This document shows positions 1-5,977 of a stretch of 6,067 bases of DNA, piece by piece (within the stretch, counting starts at the first letter, position 1; each line of letters starts with the position of its first letter). A program made the position numbers and the translations under genes. The notes beneath the pieces were generated by a model. That model searched no databases. It worked only from the letters and a program-made list of their open reading frames with translations, and was not told the origin of the DNA. Origin of the DNA: Phycisphaerales bacterium (GTDB taxonomy: Bacteria > Planctomycetota > Phycisphaerae > SM23-33); contig PMYM01000015.1 in assembly GCA_003171235.1 (NCBI GenBank), positions 4,116 through 10,182 on the forward strand. The letters run 5' to 3'.

Positions 1-110
1 CGTTGCTCGGGCTCGACGACCCGCCTTGGGGTCGTCTTCGCCTTCGCGCCTTGGCCTGCGTCAACACCTGCGGCGTCGCGGCCACGGGGCATTTTGTTAG
101 GGACTCTAAG
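1..110 (-). repeat. Structured dispersed repeat, left copy (minus orientation)
   Basis: Read on the minus strand, this copy begins with a 21-bp box (positions 110 down to 90, starting CTTAGAGTCCCT and ending CAAAATG). The box is identical to 5973-5993 on the plus strand. It continues through a GC-rich stretch and a purine-rich GCAGGCCAAGGCGCGAAG segment to a hairpin at 36-15. The right-hand copy has the same order of parts: box, about 40 variable bases, a GCAAGGAAGGC-like segment, GAAG, hairpin. Outside the box the similarity is partial, so this is a diverged family and not a recent duplication. No open frame in it looks like a protein. The element may continue beyond the left edge. Its function is unknown; a structured RNA, a REP-like repeat or a non-autonomous mobile element are all possible. 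Confidence 0.7.
15..36 (-). repeat. Perfect 8-bp hairpin of the left repeat copy
   Basis: GACGACCC (15-22) pairs perfectly with GGGTCGTC (29-36) around a 6-base loop, which reads CAAGGC on the minus strand. The corresponding hairpin in the right copy has loop CAGGGC and a different stem (CATACC/GGTATG). The loop is therefore nearly conserved while the stem has changed on both sides and pairing is kept. No T-run follows in either direction, so it is not a convincing intrinsic terminator. Confidence 0.65.
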
Positions 111-228
111 CCGCGTCTACCAGTTGGCGCGGGCAAGCTGCCCGTCTGCCGCCTCGCGGGGGTCTTCCCCCAGGCGATCCGGTGTTTTGTGCATTGACTT
201 CCGGCCCACATATGGGAAAATGCTTTAG
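111..228. other. Non-coding spacer with two small hairpins
   Basis: No convincing gene lies here. Two perfect small inverted repeats are visible. The first is CGGGCA (130-135) with TGCCCG (139-144) around AGC. The second is GGGGG (158-162) with CCCCC (167-171) around TCTT. Neither is followed by a T-run, so neither is called a terminator. TTGACT at 194-199 resembles a -35 box, but the bases 16 to 18 nt downstream (around 216-222, GAAAATG) are a poor -10, so no promoter is called. The 130-144 hairpin looks like the GGGCAAGNTGCCC type of small intergenic palindrome and may be a fragment of another repeat family. Confidence 0.4.
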
Positions 229-347
229 TAGCCCGTTGAAGAAGGATCCATCCCGTAGCACGGGCGTCTCGCCCGTGTCCAAAGGCCTTTCTTTTGGATG
301 GTCGTCGGTCATGGGCGAGACGCCCATGCTACATTTTCAACGGGCTG
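229..347. mobile_element. MITE-like nested inverted-repeat element (about 119 bp)
   Basis: The ends are 12-bp inverted repeats: TAGCCCGTTGAA at 229-240 against TTCAACGGGCTG at 336-347, with one mismatch at the outermost base. Inside them, 255-277 and 310-332 form a second 23-bp inverted repeat with two mismatches. Each inner arm also folds on itself: CACGGGC/GCCCGTG at 259-265/271-277 and CATGGGC/GCCCATG at 310-316/322-328. The centre holds a third dyad, TCCAAA 278-283 with TTTGGA 293-298. TTAG flanks both sides (225-228 and 348-351) and could be a 4-bp target duplication, although four bases can match by chance. There is no room for a transposase, so any movement would need one supplied in trans. 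It sits about 90 bp upstream of the operon and could affect its transcription; the sequence does not show how. Confidence 0.65.
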
Positions 348-360
348 TTAGGCTCAGCTT

Positions 361-379
361 CGGATCCGATCAGGATCCG
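361..379. promoter_or_regulatory. Perfect 7-bp dyad upstream of the operon, candidate operator
   Basis: CGGATCC (361-367) and GGATCCG (373-379) form a perfect inverted repeat around GATCA, about 60 bp before the first gene's start. Position and symmetry suit a dimeric regulator binding site or a hairpin in the mRNA leader. No clear -35/-10 or -24/-12 promoter could be placed beside it, so the link to regulation is inferred from position only. Confidence 0.35.
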
Positions 380-430
380 TAATCGAGGTGTACGTGATCG
401 CTAATTCCATGGCCGCCAATGGGTTGTGGG

Positions 431-435
431 GGAGG
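431..435 (+). promoter_or_regulatory. Ribosome binding site of the export lipoprotein gene
   Basis: GGAGG within a G-rich run lies only 3 nt before the ATG at 439. The spacing is short, but this is the strongest Shine-Dalgarno match in the leader, and it supports 439 over the longer in-frame GTG starts at 388 and 394 and the ATG at 409. A weaker GGAAGG at 445-450 lies 6 nt before another in-frame ATG at 457, which is the main competing start. Confidence 0.5.
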
Positions 436-438
436 ACT

Positions 439-1239
439 ATGAGCGGAAGGGCATTCATGTTTCGATTCGCGGCCTGCGGCATCGTCTGCCTGGCGATGAC
501 GGGCTGCTACGACGCGAGGGAAGTGGAAGCCTTCCTGCAAAAACCCCGCGCCCGTATTAGCGGCAAGGAGTATCGTATTCTCCCCCCTGATGTCTTGACT
601 ATCACCTCGCGACACGTGCCGGAAATAGACAGGCAGGTTCAGCAGGTGCGGCCTGACGGCAGGATCAACTTGCCGCTGATCGGGGAGGTTATGGTCGCGG
701 ATAGGACTCCCAAGGAAGTGGAGGATATCCTGAACGAAGCCGCCAAGACGTACTACGACGTAGTGGATGCCACCGTTACCGTGACGGGATACAATTCGCA
801 GAAGTACTTCGTATTCGGCCAAGTAGTGACGCCGGGCCCGGTGGCCTGGACGGGACGAGATTGCCTCCTGGATGCACTGGACAAGGCCCAGCCGACGTAC
901 TTGGCCTGGCCGGAACGAATCATCGTCGTTCGCGGTTCGGAGCCTCGAGAAGGTGGTTGGGCGTCGAGTCAGCCGACAGAGGACAAGAAGTATCATGACA
1001 CCGGCATCCACCCTGCGGCCCCGGACAATCCGCCGCACAGGCTTACCGTCAACCTGATGGCCATGATCAAGCACGGGGATATGGCCAACAACATCTACCT
1101 GCTGCCCAATGACGTGGTTTACGTTCAGCCTAATCCTTTTGCCGAGTTGGGGCTGGCGCTGCAGTCGATTCTGTACCCGGTTCGTCCGGTGCTGGAGGCG
1201 GCGCGGGTGCCTGCGGTGATAAGCGGAAACGGGCAGTAG
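439..1239 (+). CDS. Polysaccharide export outer-membrane lipoprotein (Wza/Poly_export family)
   Basis: A 266-residue predicted lipoprotein that would form or line the outer-membrane exit for the polysaccharide. The N-terminus has a short basic region (MSGRAFMFRF), a hydrophobic stretch and a lipobox-like LAMTGC with the acylated cysteine at residue 23. The residue at -3 of this box is Met, which is not the classical Leu. Residues about 45-117 match the Poly_export domain: YRILPPDVLTI, then GRINLPLIGEV and a T..E.ED.L helix. A soluble ligand-binding beta-grasp (SLBB-like) domain follows from about 122 (YFVFGQVVTPGPV) to 230 (LLPNDVVYVQP). It is interrupted at about 168-200 by a polar, Pro-rich insert. 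Residues 232-257 (NPFAELGLALQSILYPVRPV) may form the amphipathic membrane helix seen at the C-terminus of Wza; this is inferred. At 266 residues it is shorter than E. coli Wza, consistent with a single SLBB domain. In-frame starts at 388, 394, 409 and 457 are possible; 439 was chosen for its ribosome site and signal-peptide length. It is the first gene of the operon, 13 nt before the next. Confidence 0.88.
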   Translation: MSGRAFMFRFAACGIVCLAMTGCYDAREVEAFLQKPRARISGKEYRILPPDVLTITSRHVPEIDRQVQQVRPDGRINLPLIGEVMVADRTPKEVEDILNEAAKTYYDVVDATVTVTGYNSQKYFVFGQVVTPGPVAWTGRDCLLDALDKAQPTYLAWPERIIVVRGSEPREGGWASSQPTEDKKYHDTGIHPAAPDNPPHRLTVNLMAMIKHGDMANNIYLLPNDVVYVQPNPFAELGLALQSILYPVRPVLEAARVPAVISGNGQ

Positions 1240-1242
1240 GCT

Positions 1243-1246
1243 GGAG
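1243..1246 (+). promoter_or_regulatory. Ribosome binding site deciding the GTG start at 1253
   Basis: GGAG lies 6 nt before GTG at 1253. The ATG at 1251 overlaps it but is followed at once by TGA, so the only workable start in this position is the GTG. Confidence 0.6.
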
Positions 1247-1252
1247 CCAGAT

Positions 1253-2944
1253 GTGAACGACGAAAGAAAGCCCAAGGCAACGCCTCGCGACGTGCTGAGA
1301 ATAGTCGCCCGTCGATGGGGGCTCTTCCTGCTGGGAGCTTCTCTCTTCGCCATCGTCGCCTTGATGGTCTCGCTGTGGTGGCCGGTGAAGTATACGGGCA
1401 CGGCGAAGTTTACACGGCGCGTCGACCCGGCGGCCGAGCAATTGATAGGCCCAAAAAGTGAGTCTTTTGAAACGCGGAAACTGACTCTGCAAAACGATCT
1501 GTCGGGTGACAATGCCGTCGAACGCGCGGTCGAAGCCCTGGGGTTGATGAGGAACCTTCCCCGCACCCCGGAGGGCCGGTTAACCCAAAAAGGCGAGACG
1601 GAAAAGCAGGAGTTGATCGCCCAGACCAAGAAGAATATCAAGATCGACTGGGAGGTTCGGGCTGAGCAGGTGGACCTTGTCGCAGTGAGCTTCACGCATT
1701 CCGACCCCGAACTGGCGGAGAAGGTTCCCAACACGCTGGTCAGCAATTACTTTGCGTGGGTCAGCAAGCAGATCGTTGACCGGCTGAGCGCCAGCGAGGA
1801 GTTCCTCAAGGACCAGAAAGACAAGTGCGGGCGCCAACTGGACACTAATGCCGCGGAGAAGGTGCAGTTCGAGAAGGCCCACGCCGGCGCCATGCCTGAA
1901 CGGCCGGGGATGTTGGAAGACCAGATTCGCAAGATCGAAAGCGATCTGGATTCCGTGAATCGTCAGTTGACCATCGCCCAGAAAAAGCTCAACCGTCTCA
2001 AGAGCCCTGAACAGCTTGCGGCTCCGACGACGCGCGACAGCCAGCCGGCCACGGCGACTATGCCCGTCTTCAGCCCCGAATATGAGCGGGCCAAACTCCA
2101 GTTGCGGGAAGCCAAGGACCTGCTTGAGGACATGCGGACCGTGCGCGGGATGACTGACAAACATCCCGAAGTAATCGCGCACGTGAAAAAGATCGAGCAG
2201 CTCGAGAGCACCGTCAAGATCCTCGAAGAGCAGGCCAGCAAGGGCTACGTCGCGCCCGGGGACTATAGCGGCGCCTCGGGAGCGATGCGAACCGGCGACC
2301 CCATGTTGGAGCAGGCACTTCTTCAGATCGAAATCGACACGTTGACCAACGACAGAGAACGCCTGGAGCAGTGGCGGGACCAGCATAAGGATCTGGCAAG
2401 CAATATCGGCCCGATCGCGCAGGAGTACGACAGCATCAACCGGAGGCTCAGGGACAAAGAAGAGGAAATGAAGAAGTGGGAAGCTCAGTACCAGGGCGTG
2501 CAGATGGCGCTGGCAGCCGAAGCCGCCAACCGGCGGACCCACCATGATTCGATTCTCGTCGCCCAGCCTCAATACCGACCCTCCTCGCCTTCACTCCTGG
2601 TCGTTCTGGGGCTGGCGTTGGCCGGAGGGCTGGGATTTGGCGGGGCGCTGGTGTTCATGGCCAATGGCATGGACCGCTCGATCGCAACGGCCGACGACGC
2701 GGCGAAGTGGTTCGACGTGCCGGTTTATGGAGTCATCGGGGAAATCGTGACCGCGCGTCAGCGGGCTCGCCGAAGGCTCAAGAAGTGGATATTGGCTCCC
2801 CTGGTCTCCATCCTGGTGCTGGCGGCGCTGGGGCTGTCGGCGTTGAGCGTGGTCTTGTGGCTGCAATACCCTGAAAAGTACAAGGATTGGAAACAGTCTC
2901 CGATTCACTTCGTCGCTTCTGAGATCGTCAGCCAGAAGCCCTGA
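1253..2944 (+). CDS. Polysaccharide chain-length determinant (Wzz/GumC type, XrtA-locus-like)
   Basis: A 563-residue inner-membrane protein that would set polymer length and link the cytoplasmic kinase to the periplasmic export path. It has TM1 at about 22-43 (WGLFLLGASLFAIVALMVSL), a long periplasmic part and TM2 at about 447-470, preceded by the Pro-containing QPQYRPSSPS typical of Wzz proteins. The periplasmic part is rich in charged heptad-like helices at about 183-250, 275-330 and 352-425, expected to form coiled coils. The segment FEKAHAGAMPERPGMLEDQI (206-225) resembles the corresponding stretch of PEP-CTERM-locus chain-length proteins. After TM2 comes a cytoplasmic piece (DRSIATADDAAKWFDVPVYGVIGEI, split here as 474-498), as in Wzz-kinase fusions. 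It has no Walker motifs; the kinase is a separate gene. A third hydrophobic segment at about 512-537 and a short tail end the protein, a layout I recall for the XrtA-associated subfamily (TIGR03007). The start is GTG at 1253. The stop overlaps the next gene's ribosome site. Confidence 0.87.
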   Translation: MNDERKPKATPRDVLRIVARRWGLFLLGASLFAIVALMVSLWWPVKYTGTAKFTRRVDPAAEQLIGPKSESFETRKLTLQNDLSGDNAVERAVEALGLMRNLPRTPEGRLTQKGETEKQELIAQTKKNIKIDWEVRAEQVDLVAVSFTHSDPELAEKVPNTLVSNYFAWVSKQIVDRLSASEEFLKDQKDKCGRQLDTNAAEKVQFEKAHAGAMPERPGMLEDQIRKIESDLDSVNRQLTIAQKKLNRLKSPEQLAAPTTRDSQPATATMPVFSPEYERAKLQLREAKDLLEDMRTVRGMTDKHPEVIAHVKKIEQLESTVKILEEQASKGYVAPGDYSGASGAMRTGDPMLEQALLQIEIDTLTNDRERLEQWRDQHKDLASNIGPIAQEYDSINRRLRDKEEEMKKWEAQYQGVQMALAAEAANRRTHHDSILVAQPQYRPSSPSLLVVLGLALAGGLGFGGALVFMANGMDRSIATADDAAKWFDVPVYGVIGEIVTARQRARRRLKKWILAPLVSILVLAALGLSALSVVLWLQYPEKYKDWKQSPIHFVASEIVSQKP

Positions 2945-2947
2945 GGT
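2943..2947 (+). promoter_or_regulatory. Ribosome binding site bearing on the ATPase start choice
   Basis: GAGGT overlaps the stop codon of the preceding gene (TGA, 2942-2944). It lies 6 nt before an in-frame TTG at 2954 but 12 nt before the ATG at 2960. Spacing favours the TTG. Codon type and the usual M-Y start of this family favour the ATG. The two choices differ by two residues. Confidence 0.45.
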
Positions 2948-2959
2948 AATGGTTTGGGC

Positions 2960-3835
2960 ATGTACCTGGAATACTACAAATTGCGGGAGTTCCCTTTCTC
3001 GATCACGTGCGACGAGCGCTTCTTTTTTGAAAGCTCCATCCACGCCGAGGCGCTGGCCAACATGATGTATACCGCCCAGCAGCAGAAGGGAATGGTCCTG
3101 ATCACCGGCGAGGTTGGGGCGGGCAAGACTCTCCTGGGCAACATGCTCATGACGCGCCTGGGCCCGGGTTGCCTGACGGTGATGATGAGGAATCCTCCGC
3201 AGTCGAGCAAGCAGTTGCTTCGGGCGGTGGCTGTGGGCGTTGGAATGAACGTCCGCCCAGCCGACGACAAGCAGGCCCTGGTTGACGGGCTCGAACAGCA
3301 CCTGTCCCGCATGCACCAGCGCGGCCGGCTGGTGGTCGTCATCCTGGACGAGTCTCAGGATCTCCCGGCGGCTTCGCTGGAGGAACTGCGCCTGCTGTGG
3401 AATTGGGAACAGGGCGGCAGGCGGCTGGCTCAGATCATCCTGATCGGCCAGCCGGAATTGCGCCGGCGGCTGCTGGAGGCCAAGTGGGAGCCGCTGCGCC
3501 AGCGGATCGTGCTCAGCTATCATTTGGGGCCCCTGTCGCGGGACGACACCGCCGCGTACATACGCCATCGTCTCAAGGTGGCGGGCGACGATGGCTGCGC
3601 CGTCAGCTTTACGCCCGAAGCCGTTATGGACATCTATGCGGCCACCAGCGGCATACCCAGGTTGATCAACATCCTTTGCGATAATGCGCTTCTGGTTGGA
3701 TTTGCCAAGAGCGCCGCCAGTATTGACAGGCCGATTGTGCATGAAGTCCTTCGCGACATGACCTGCTGGGGGCTTCGCACTTCACCCAAGCCGCCTGAGA
3801 CCCTGGCAGTGCCGGCGGCAGGGGGGCGGGAGTAG
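2960..3835 (+). CDS. ExeA/GspA-type AAA ATPase of a polysaccharide/PEP-CTERM-type locus
   Basis: A 291-residue cytoplasmic P-loop ATPase. The N-terminus MYLEYYKLREFPFS, followed by a FFFESSIHAEAL stretch, is the hallmark of the ExeA/GspA-like family, including the PEP-CTERM-locus secretion ATPase subfamily (TIGR03015). From the ATG, Walker A is GEVGAGKT at 50-57, Walker B is VVVILDESQ ending near 133 with D130 and E131, and the sensor-1 region is IILIGQPELR at 159-168. A likely arginine-finger segment LRQRI lies at 179-183 and the sensor-2-like GIPRLIN at 231-237. No membrane segment or peptidoglycan-binding domain is present, unlike full-length ExeA. All residues needed for ATP binding and hydrolysis appear intact. 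Its role in these loci is not established; energising or organising the export machinery is the usual guess. It lies 15 nt after the chain-length gene and 3 nt before the kinase. An alternative TTG start at 2954 adds two residues. Confidence 0.88.
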   Translation: MYLEYYKLREFPFSITCDERFFFESSIHAEALANMMYTAQQQKGMVLITGEVGAGKTLLGNMLMTRLGPGCLTVMMRNPPQSSKQLLRAVAVGVGMNVRPADDKQALVDGLEQHLSRMHQRGRLVVVILDESQDLPAASLEELRLLWNWEQGGRRLAQIILIGQPELRRRLLEAKWEPLRQRIVLSYHLGPLSRDDTAAYIRHRLKVAGDDGCAVSFTPEAVMDIYAATSGIPRLINILCDNALLVGFAKSAASIDRPIVHEVLRDMTCWGLRTSPKPPETLAVPAAGGRE

Positions 3836-3838
3836 GAC

Positions 3839-4726
3839 ATGGGCAACGTCTGGGAAGCCATGAAGAAGCATCAGGCCGAGAAGGCCGAAAAGGCCGTGGC
3901 GGCCGGTGATAATCGCGACGGGAAACCGGCTGCGCCGCCGGCCCCGACGCAAAGCGACTCCGTCGCCCCGACAGACGCCGCCTCGCCCGTCGTCCTGGCC
4001 GGCGTAGCGGCCACTGTCCCCAAGGGCGACCCCAGATCGCCGCGCCCCAGGGGGGCCGACGGCTATTCCCCGCTACTGGCCGCCCACCATGACCGGGGAG
4101 GGGCCCTGGCAGAGGAGTATCGTGGATTGAGGACCAGTCTGCTCGCTCAGTGCCAGGACCAGCGGTTTTGCTTCATGGTGACGTCGTCGGAGGCCGGCGA
4201 GGGCAAGACCCTCACGTGTGCGAACCTGGCCGTGATCATGGCCGAACGCCAGGACCGCAAGACCATCGTGCTGGACTTCGACTTGCGAAAGTGCATGATC
4301 GCGGGCTTGTTCAACGGCCGCCAGGGCCCGGGCGTGGCCGAGGTCATTCGAGGCACGGCACGGCTTGACGACGTCATGCAGCCGACGGTTTATCCCACTC
4401 TCTTCTTCGTATCCGCCGGCGAGGTCACGGGCAAGGAGGTCGGCGAGCTGGTGACAAGGCCGGAAATGGACGAAATGGTGGCTGAATTGCGACGCCGGTT
4501 CGACTACGTGATGCTCGACACGCCGCCCATTAACATCGTCGCCGAGACCGGCATGATCGGCCGGGCGGTCGGCGAGGCGCTTCTGGTGGTTCAGATGAAC
4601 AAGACTCGCCGCGAATCCGTCGATAAGGCCATCCGGCTGCTGCACGCCGCCAACATCAAGCTGGCCGGGCTCGTGCTGACGCACAGGACCTATCACATCC
4701 CGGGATATCTGTACAAGTACTCATAA
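3839..4726 (+). CDS. BY-type tyrosine autokinase of exopolysaccharide assembly
   Basis: A 295-residue cytoplasmic bacterial tyrosine kinase (CapB/Wzc C-domain type; resembles the XrtA-locus autokinase, TIGR03018). A short charged helix (MGNVWEAMKKHQAEKAEKA) is followed by an Ala/Pro-rich linker at about 20-75. Residues 92-99 (EEYRGLRT) match the EYRxLRT helix that in this family mediates ring assembly. Walker A is TSSEAGEGKT at 115-124, Walker A' is VLDFDLRK at 144-151 and Walker B is VMLDTPP at 224-230. The C-terminus ends in a tyrosine cluster, Y285, Y290, Y292 and Y294, the expected autophosphorylation sites. No membrane segment is present, so it must act on the separate chain-length protein two genes upstream, the split arrangement of Gram-positive CapA/CapB. 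The start ATG has a GGGAG site at 3828-3832 with 6 nt spacing that overlaps the end of the ATPase gene, suggesting translational coupling. ParA/MinD-type ATPases share the fold, but the EYRxLRT motif and Tyr tail exclude them. Confidence 0.92.
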   Translation: MGNVWEAMKKHQAEKAEKAVAAGDNRDGKPAAPPAPTQSDSVAPTDAASPVVLAGVAATVPKGDPRSPRPRGADGYSPLLAAHHDRGGALAEEYRGLRTSLLAQCQDQRFCFMVTSSEAGEGKTLTCANLAVIMAERQDRKTIVLDFDLRKCMIAGLFNGRQGPGVAEVIRGTARLDDVMQPTVYPTLFFVSAGEVTGKEVGELVTRPEMDEMVAELRRRFDYVMLDTPPINIVAETGMIGRAVGEALLVVQMNKTRRESVDKAIRLLHAANIKLAGLVLTHRTYHIPGYLYKYS

Positions 4727-4741
4727 ACCGGCCTGGAACTC

Positions 4742-5977
4742 ATGAAGCGACTGCTCTACATATCGCATTGCCTTCCTTACCCGCCCGACAAGGGCGAGCG
4801 GGTGCGCGCCTTTCATGAGATCCAGGCCCTTTCGAGTCACTTTCGCATCACCCTGGCGGCCCTGGAGCGTGGCCACGTGGATCAGCCGGCAGTGCAGGCC
4901 CTGCGTCAGTGGTGCGAGGAAGTGATCGTCGCGCCCGCCGGCGGGGCGAGCGGCTTGGCCCGAGGCGCGGTATCGCTCTTTGGCGGCGGGTCCGTCACGG
5001 AAGGTTACTTCAAGAGTCGCCGCTTGCTGGCGGCGGTGCGAGAGGCGGCCGCCAGAGAGCCGTTTGACATCGCCCTGGGCTATTCCTCCAGCACGCTGCC
5101 GTACCTGCTCAATGTGCCGGCCGGCGCGCGGATCATGGACCTTGTCGATGTGGATAGCGCCAAGTGGGGCGCCTACGCGGCTTCGTCGTCCTGGCCGCGC
5201 AGTTGCCTCTACCGCGCCGAAGCCCGCGCTGTCAGGCGGCTCGAAGAGCGGGCAGTCAGTGTCTGCGACGCCGTCCTGCTGACCAGTCCGGCCGAAGTGC
5301 ACGCGCTTTCCCTACAAAGCAAGAAGGTTATCCCCGTCAGCAACGGCGTGGACAGCGAGTACTTCCGCCCTGCCGAGCGGGCGGCTGGGGCTCCTCAGTC
5401 CCTGGTGTTCACCGGGCAGATGAACTACCGGCCGAACGTCGAGGGCGTGTGCTGGTTTGTCCGCCAGGTTTGGTCAACGTTGCGGCGCGGCTGGCCTGCA
5501 TTGACCTTCGCGATTGTCGGGCGCAACCCCGCCCCCGTGGTTCGACGCCTTGCGGAAGTCCCCGGCGTGAGCGTAACGGGCGCTGTGCCCGATATCCGGC
5601 CGTACCTGGCGGCCGCCACGATTGCCGTCGCACCCCTGTTCATTGGGCGCGGCATTCAGAACAAGGTTCTGGAGGCGATGGCCTCGGGGCTCCCCGTGGT
5701 AGCCTCGCCAATGGCCGTCGAGGGACTGGACGTACAAGTCGGCGCCGATCTGCTCCAGGCCGACACGCCCGAAAAGTGGGTTGAGCGCCTTGGACAACTC
5801 CTGTCCGATGAACCAGGTCGCAGGGCCATGGGCCAGGCCGCCCGCCGAATCGTCCAGGATCGCTACATCTGGTCTGCGCGAATGGCCCCCCTGACGGCGG
5901 TCTGTAACGAGTTGCTCGGCCTCCGGCGGACGCGGCCGATCGTCGCGCACCCACGCCAGATGCCAATTGGAACTTAG
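4742..5977 (+). CDS. GT4-type glycosyltransferase (PEP-CTERM/XrtA-associated type)
   Basis: A 411-residue GT-B fold glycosyltransferase that would move a sugar from a nucleotide-sugar donor onto the growing lipid-linked repeat unit at the inner face of the membrane. The N-terminal acceptor domain opens with LLYISHCLPYPPDKGERVRAF (split: 4-14 and 15-24), characteristic of the PEP-CTERM-associated sugar transferases (TIGR03087). It also has DLVDVDSAKW (133-142) and the YRAEARAVRRLEER helix (157-170). The interdomain VSNGVDSEYFRP is at 199-210. The C-terminal donor domain has LVFTGQMNYRPNVEG (221-235), FAIVGRNP (256-263) and the nucleotide-sugar-binding GRGIQNKVLEAMASGLPVV (302-320). Length is normal for the family, so the domains are complete. 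Donor and acceptor cannot be read from sequence. It starts 15 nt after the kinase with a weak TGGA site. Its TAG stop (5975-5977) lies inside the downstream repeat, so the last residues of the tail may be set by that element. Confidence 0.9.
   Translation: MKRLLYISHCLPYPPDKGERVRAFHEIQALSSHFRITLAALERGHVDQPAVQALRQWCEEVIVAPAGGASGLARGAVSLFGGGSVTEGYFKSRRLLAAVREAAAREPFDIALGYSSSTLPYLLNVPAGARIMDLVDVDSAKWGAYAASSSWPRSCLYRAEARAVRRLEERAVSVCDAVLLTSPAEVHALSLQSKKVIPVSNGVDSEYFRPAERAAGAPQSLVFTGQMNYRPNVEGVCWFVRQVWSTLRRGWPALTFAIVGRNPAPVVRRLAEVPGVSVTGAVPDIRPYLAAATIAVAPLFIGRGIQNKVLEAMASGLPVVASPMAVEGLDVQVGADLLQADTPEKWVERLGQLLSDEPGRRAMGQAARRIVQDRYIWSARMAPLTAVCNELLGLRRTRPIVAHPRQMPIGT

Larger units (their letters stand above)
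439..5977 (+). other. Five-gene exopolysaccharide export/assembly operon
   Basis: Five genes on one strand are separated by 13, 15, 3 and 15 nt, with no terminator-like hairpin between them, so co-transcription is expected. The order is export lipoprotein, chain-length protein, AAA ATPase, tyrosine kinase, glycosyltransferase. Each protein looks like the subtype found in XrtA/PEP-CTERM exopolysaccharide loci. Absent from the window are the exosortase, the outer-membrane beta-barrel protein, the polysaccharide deacetylase, the FemAB-like protein, a flippase/polymerase and the initiating sugar transferase. These must lie elsewhere or the locus is reduced. Confidence 0.8.

Noticed and set aside
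122..140. Possible sigma-54 (-24/-12) promoter, TTGGCGC followed by AGCTGC
   Set aside because: The GG and GC cores are one base off the required spacing and the -12 half does not match.
158..171. GGGGG/CCCCC hairpin as an intrinsic terminator
   Set aside because: The stem is only 5 bp and no T-run follows on either strand.
3..197. A small plus-strand open frame at the left end, and a minus-strand one near 5640-6017, both containing HFVRDSK
   Set aside because: The shared peptide is only the translation of the 21-bp repeat box. The frames otherwise differ, so this is not a protein family.
194..222. Possible sigma-70 promoter starting with TTGACT
   Set aside because: There is no acceptable -10 hexamer at 16 to 18 nt spacing, and the MITE-like element lies between it and the operon.
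255..332. Paired GGGCGTCTCGCCC-like units as a CRISPR array
   Set aside because: There are only two units, in inverted rather than direct orientation, with internal hairpins and no regular spacers.
370..1746. A 458-residue open frame on the minus strand opposite the export lipoprotein and the start of the chain-length gene
   Set aside because: It is antisense to two well-supported genes in GC-rich DNA. Its translation is rich in Arg, His and Ser, with no recognisable domain.
2591..3742. A 383-residue minus-strand open frame opposite the chain-length and ATPase genes, and a similar 330-residue one at 1580-2572
   Set aside because: Both are shadows of coding DNA. The translations are biased in composition and show no domain, while the plus frames carry intact Walker and membrane motifs.
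3839..4726. ParA/MinD-type partition ATPase instead of a tyrosine kinase
   Set aside because: The EYRxLRT helix, the BY-kinase Walker A/A' context and the C-terminal tyrosine cluster, plus the operon context, fit an autokinase.
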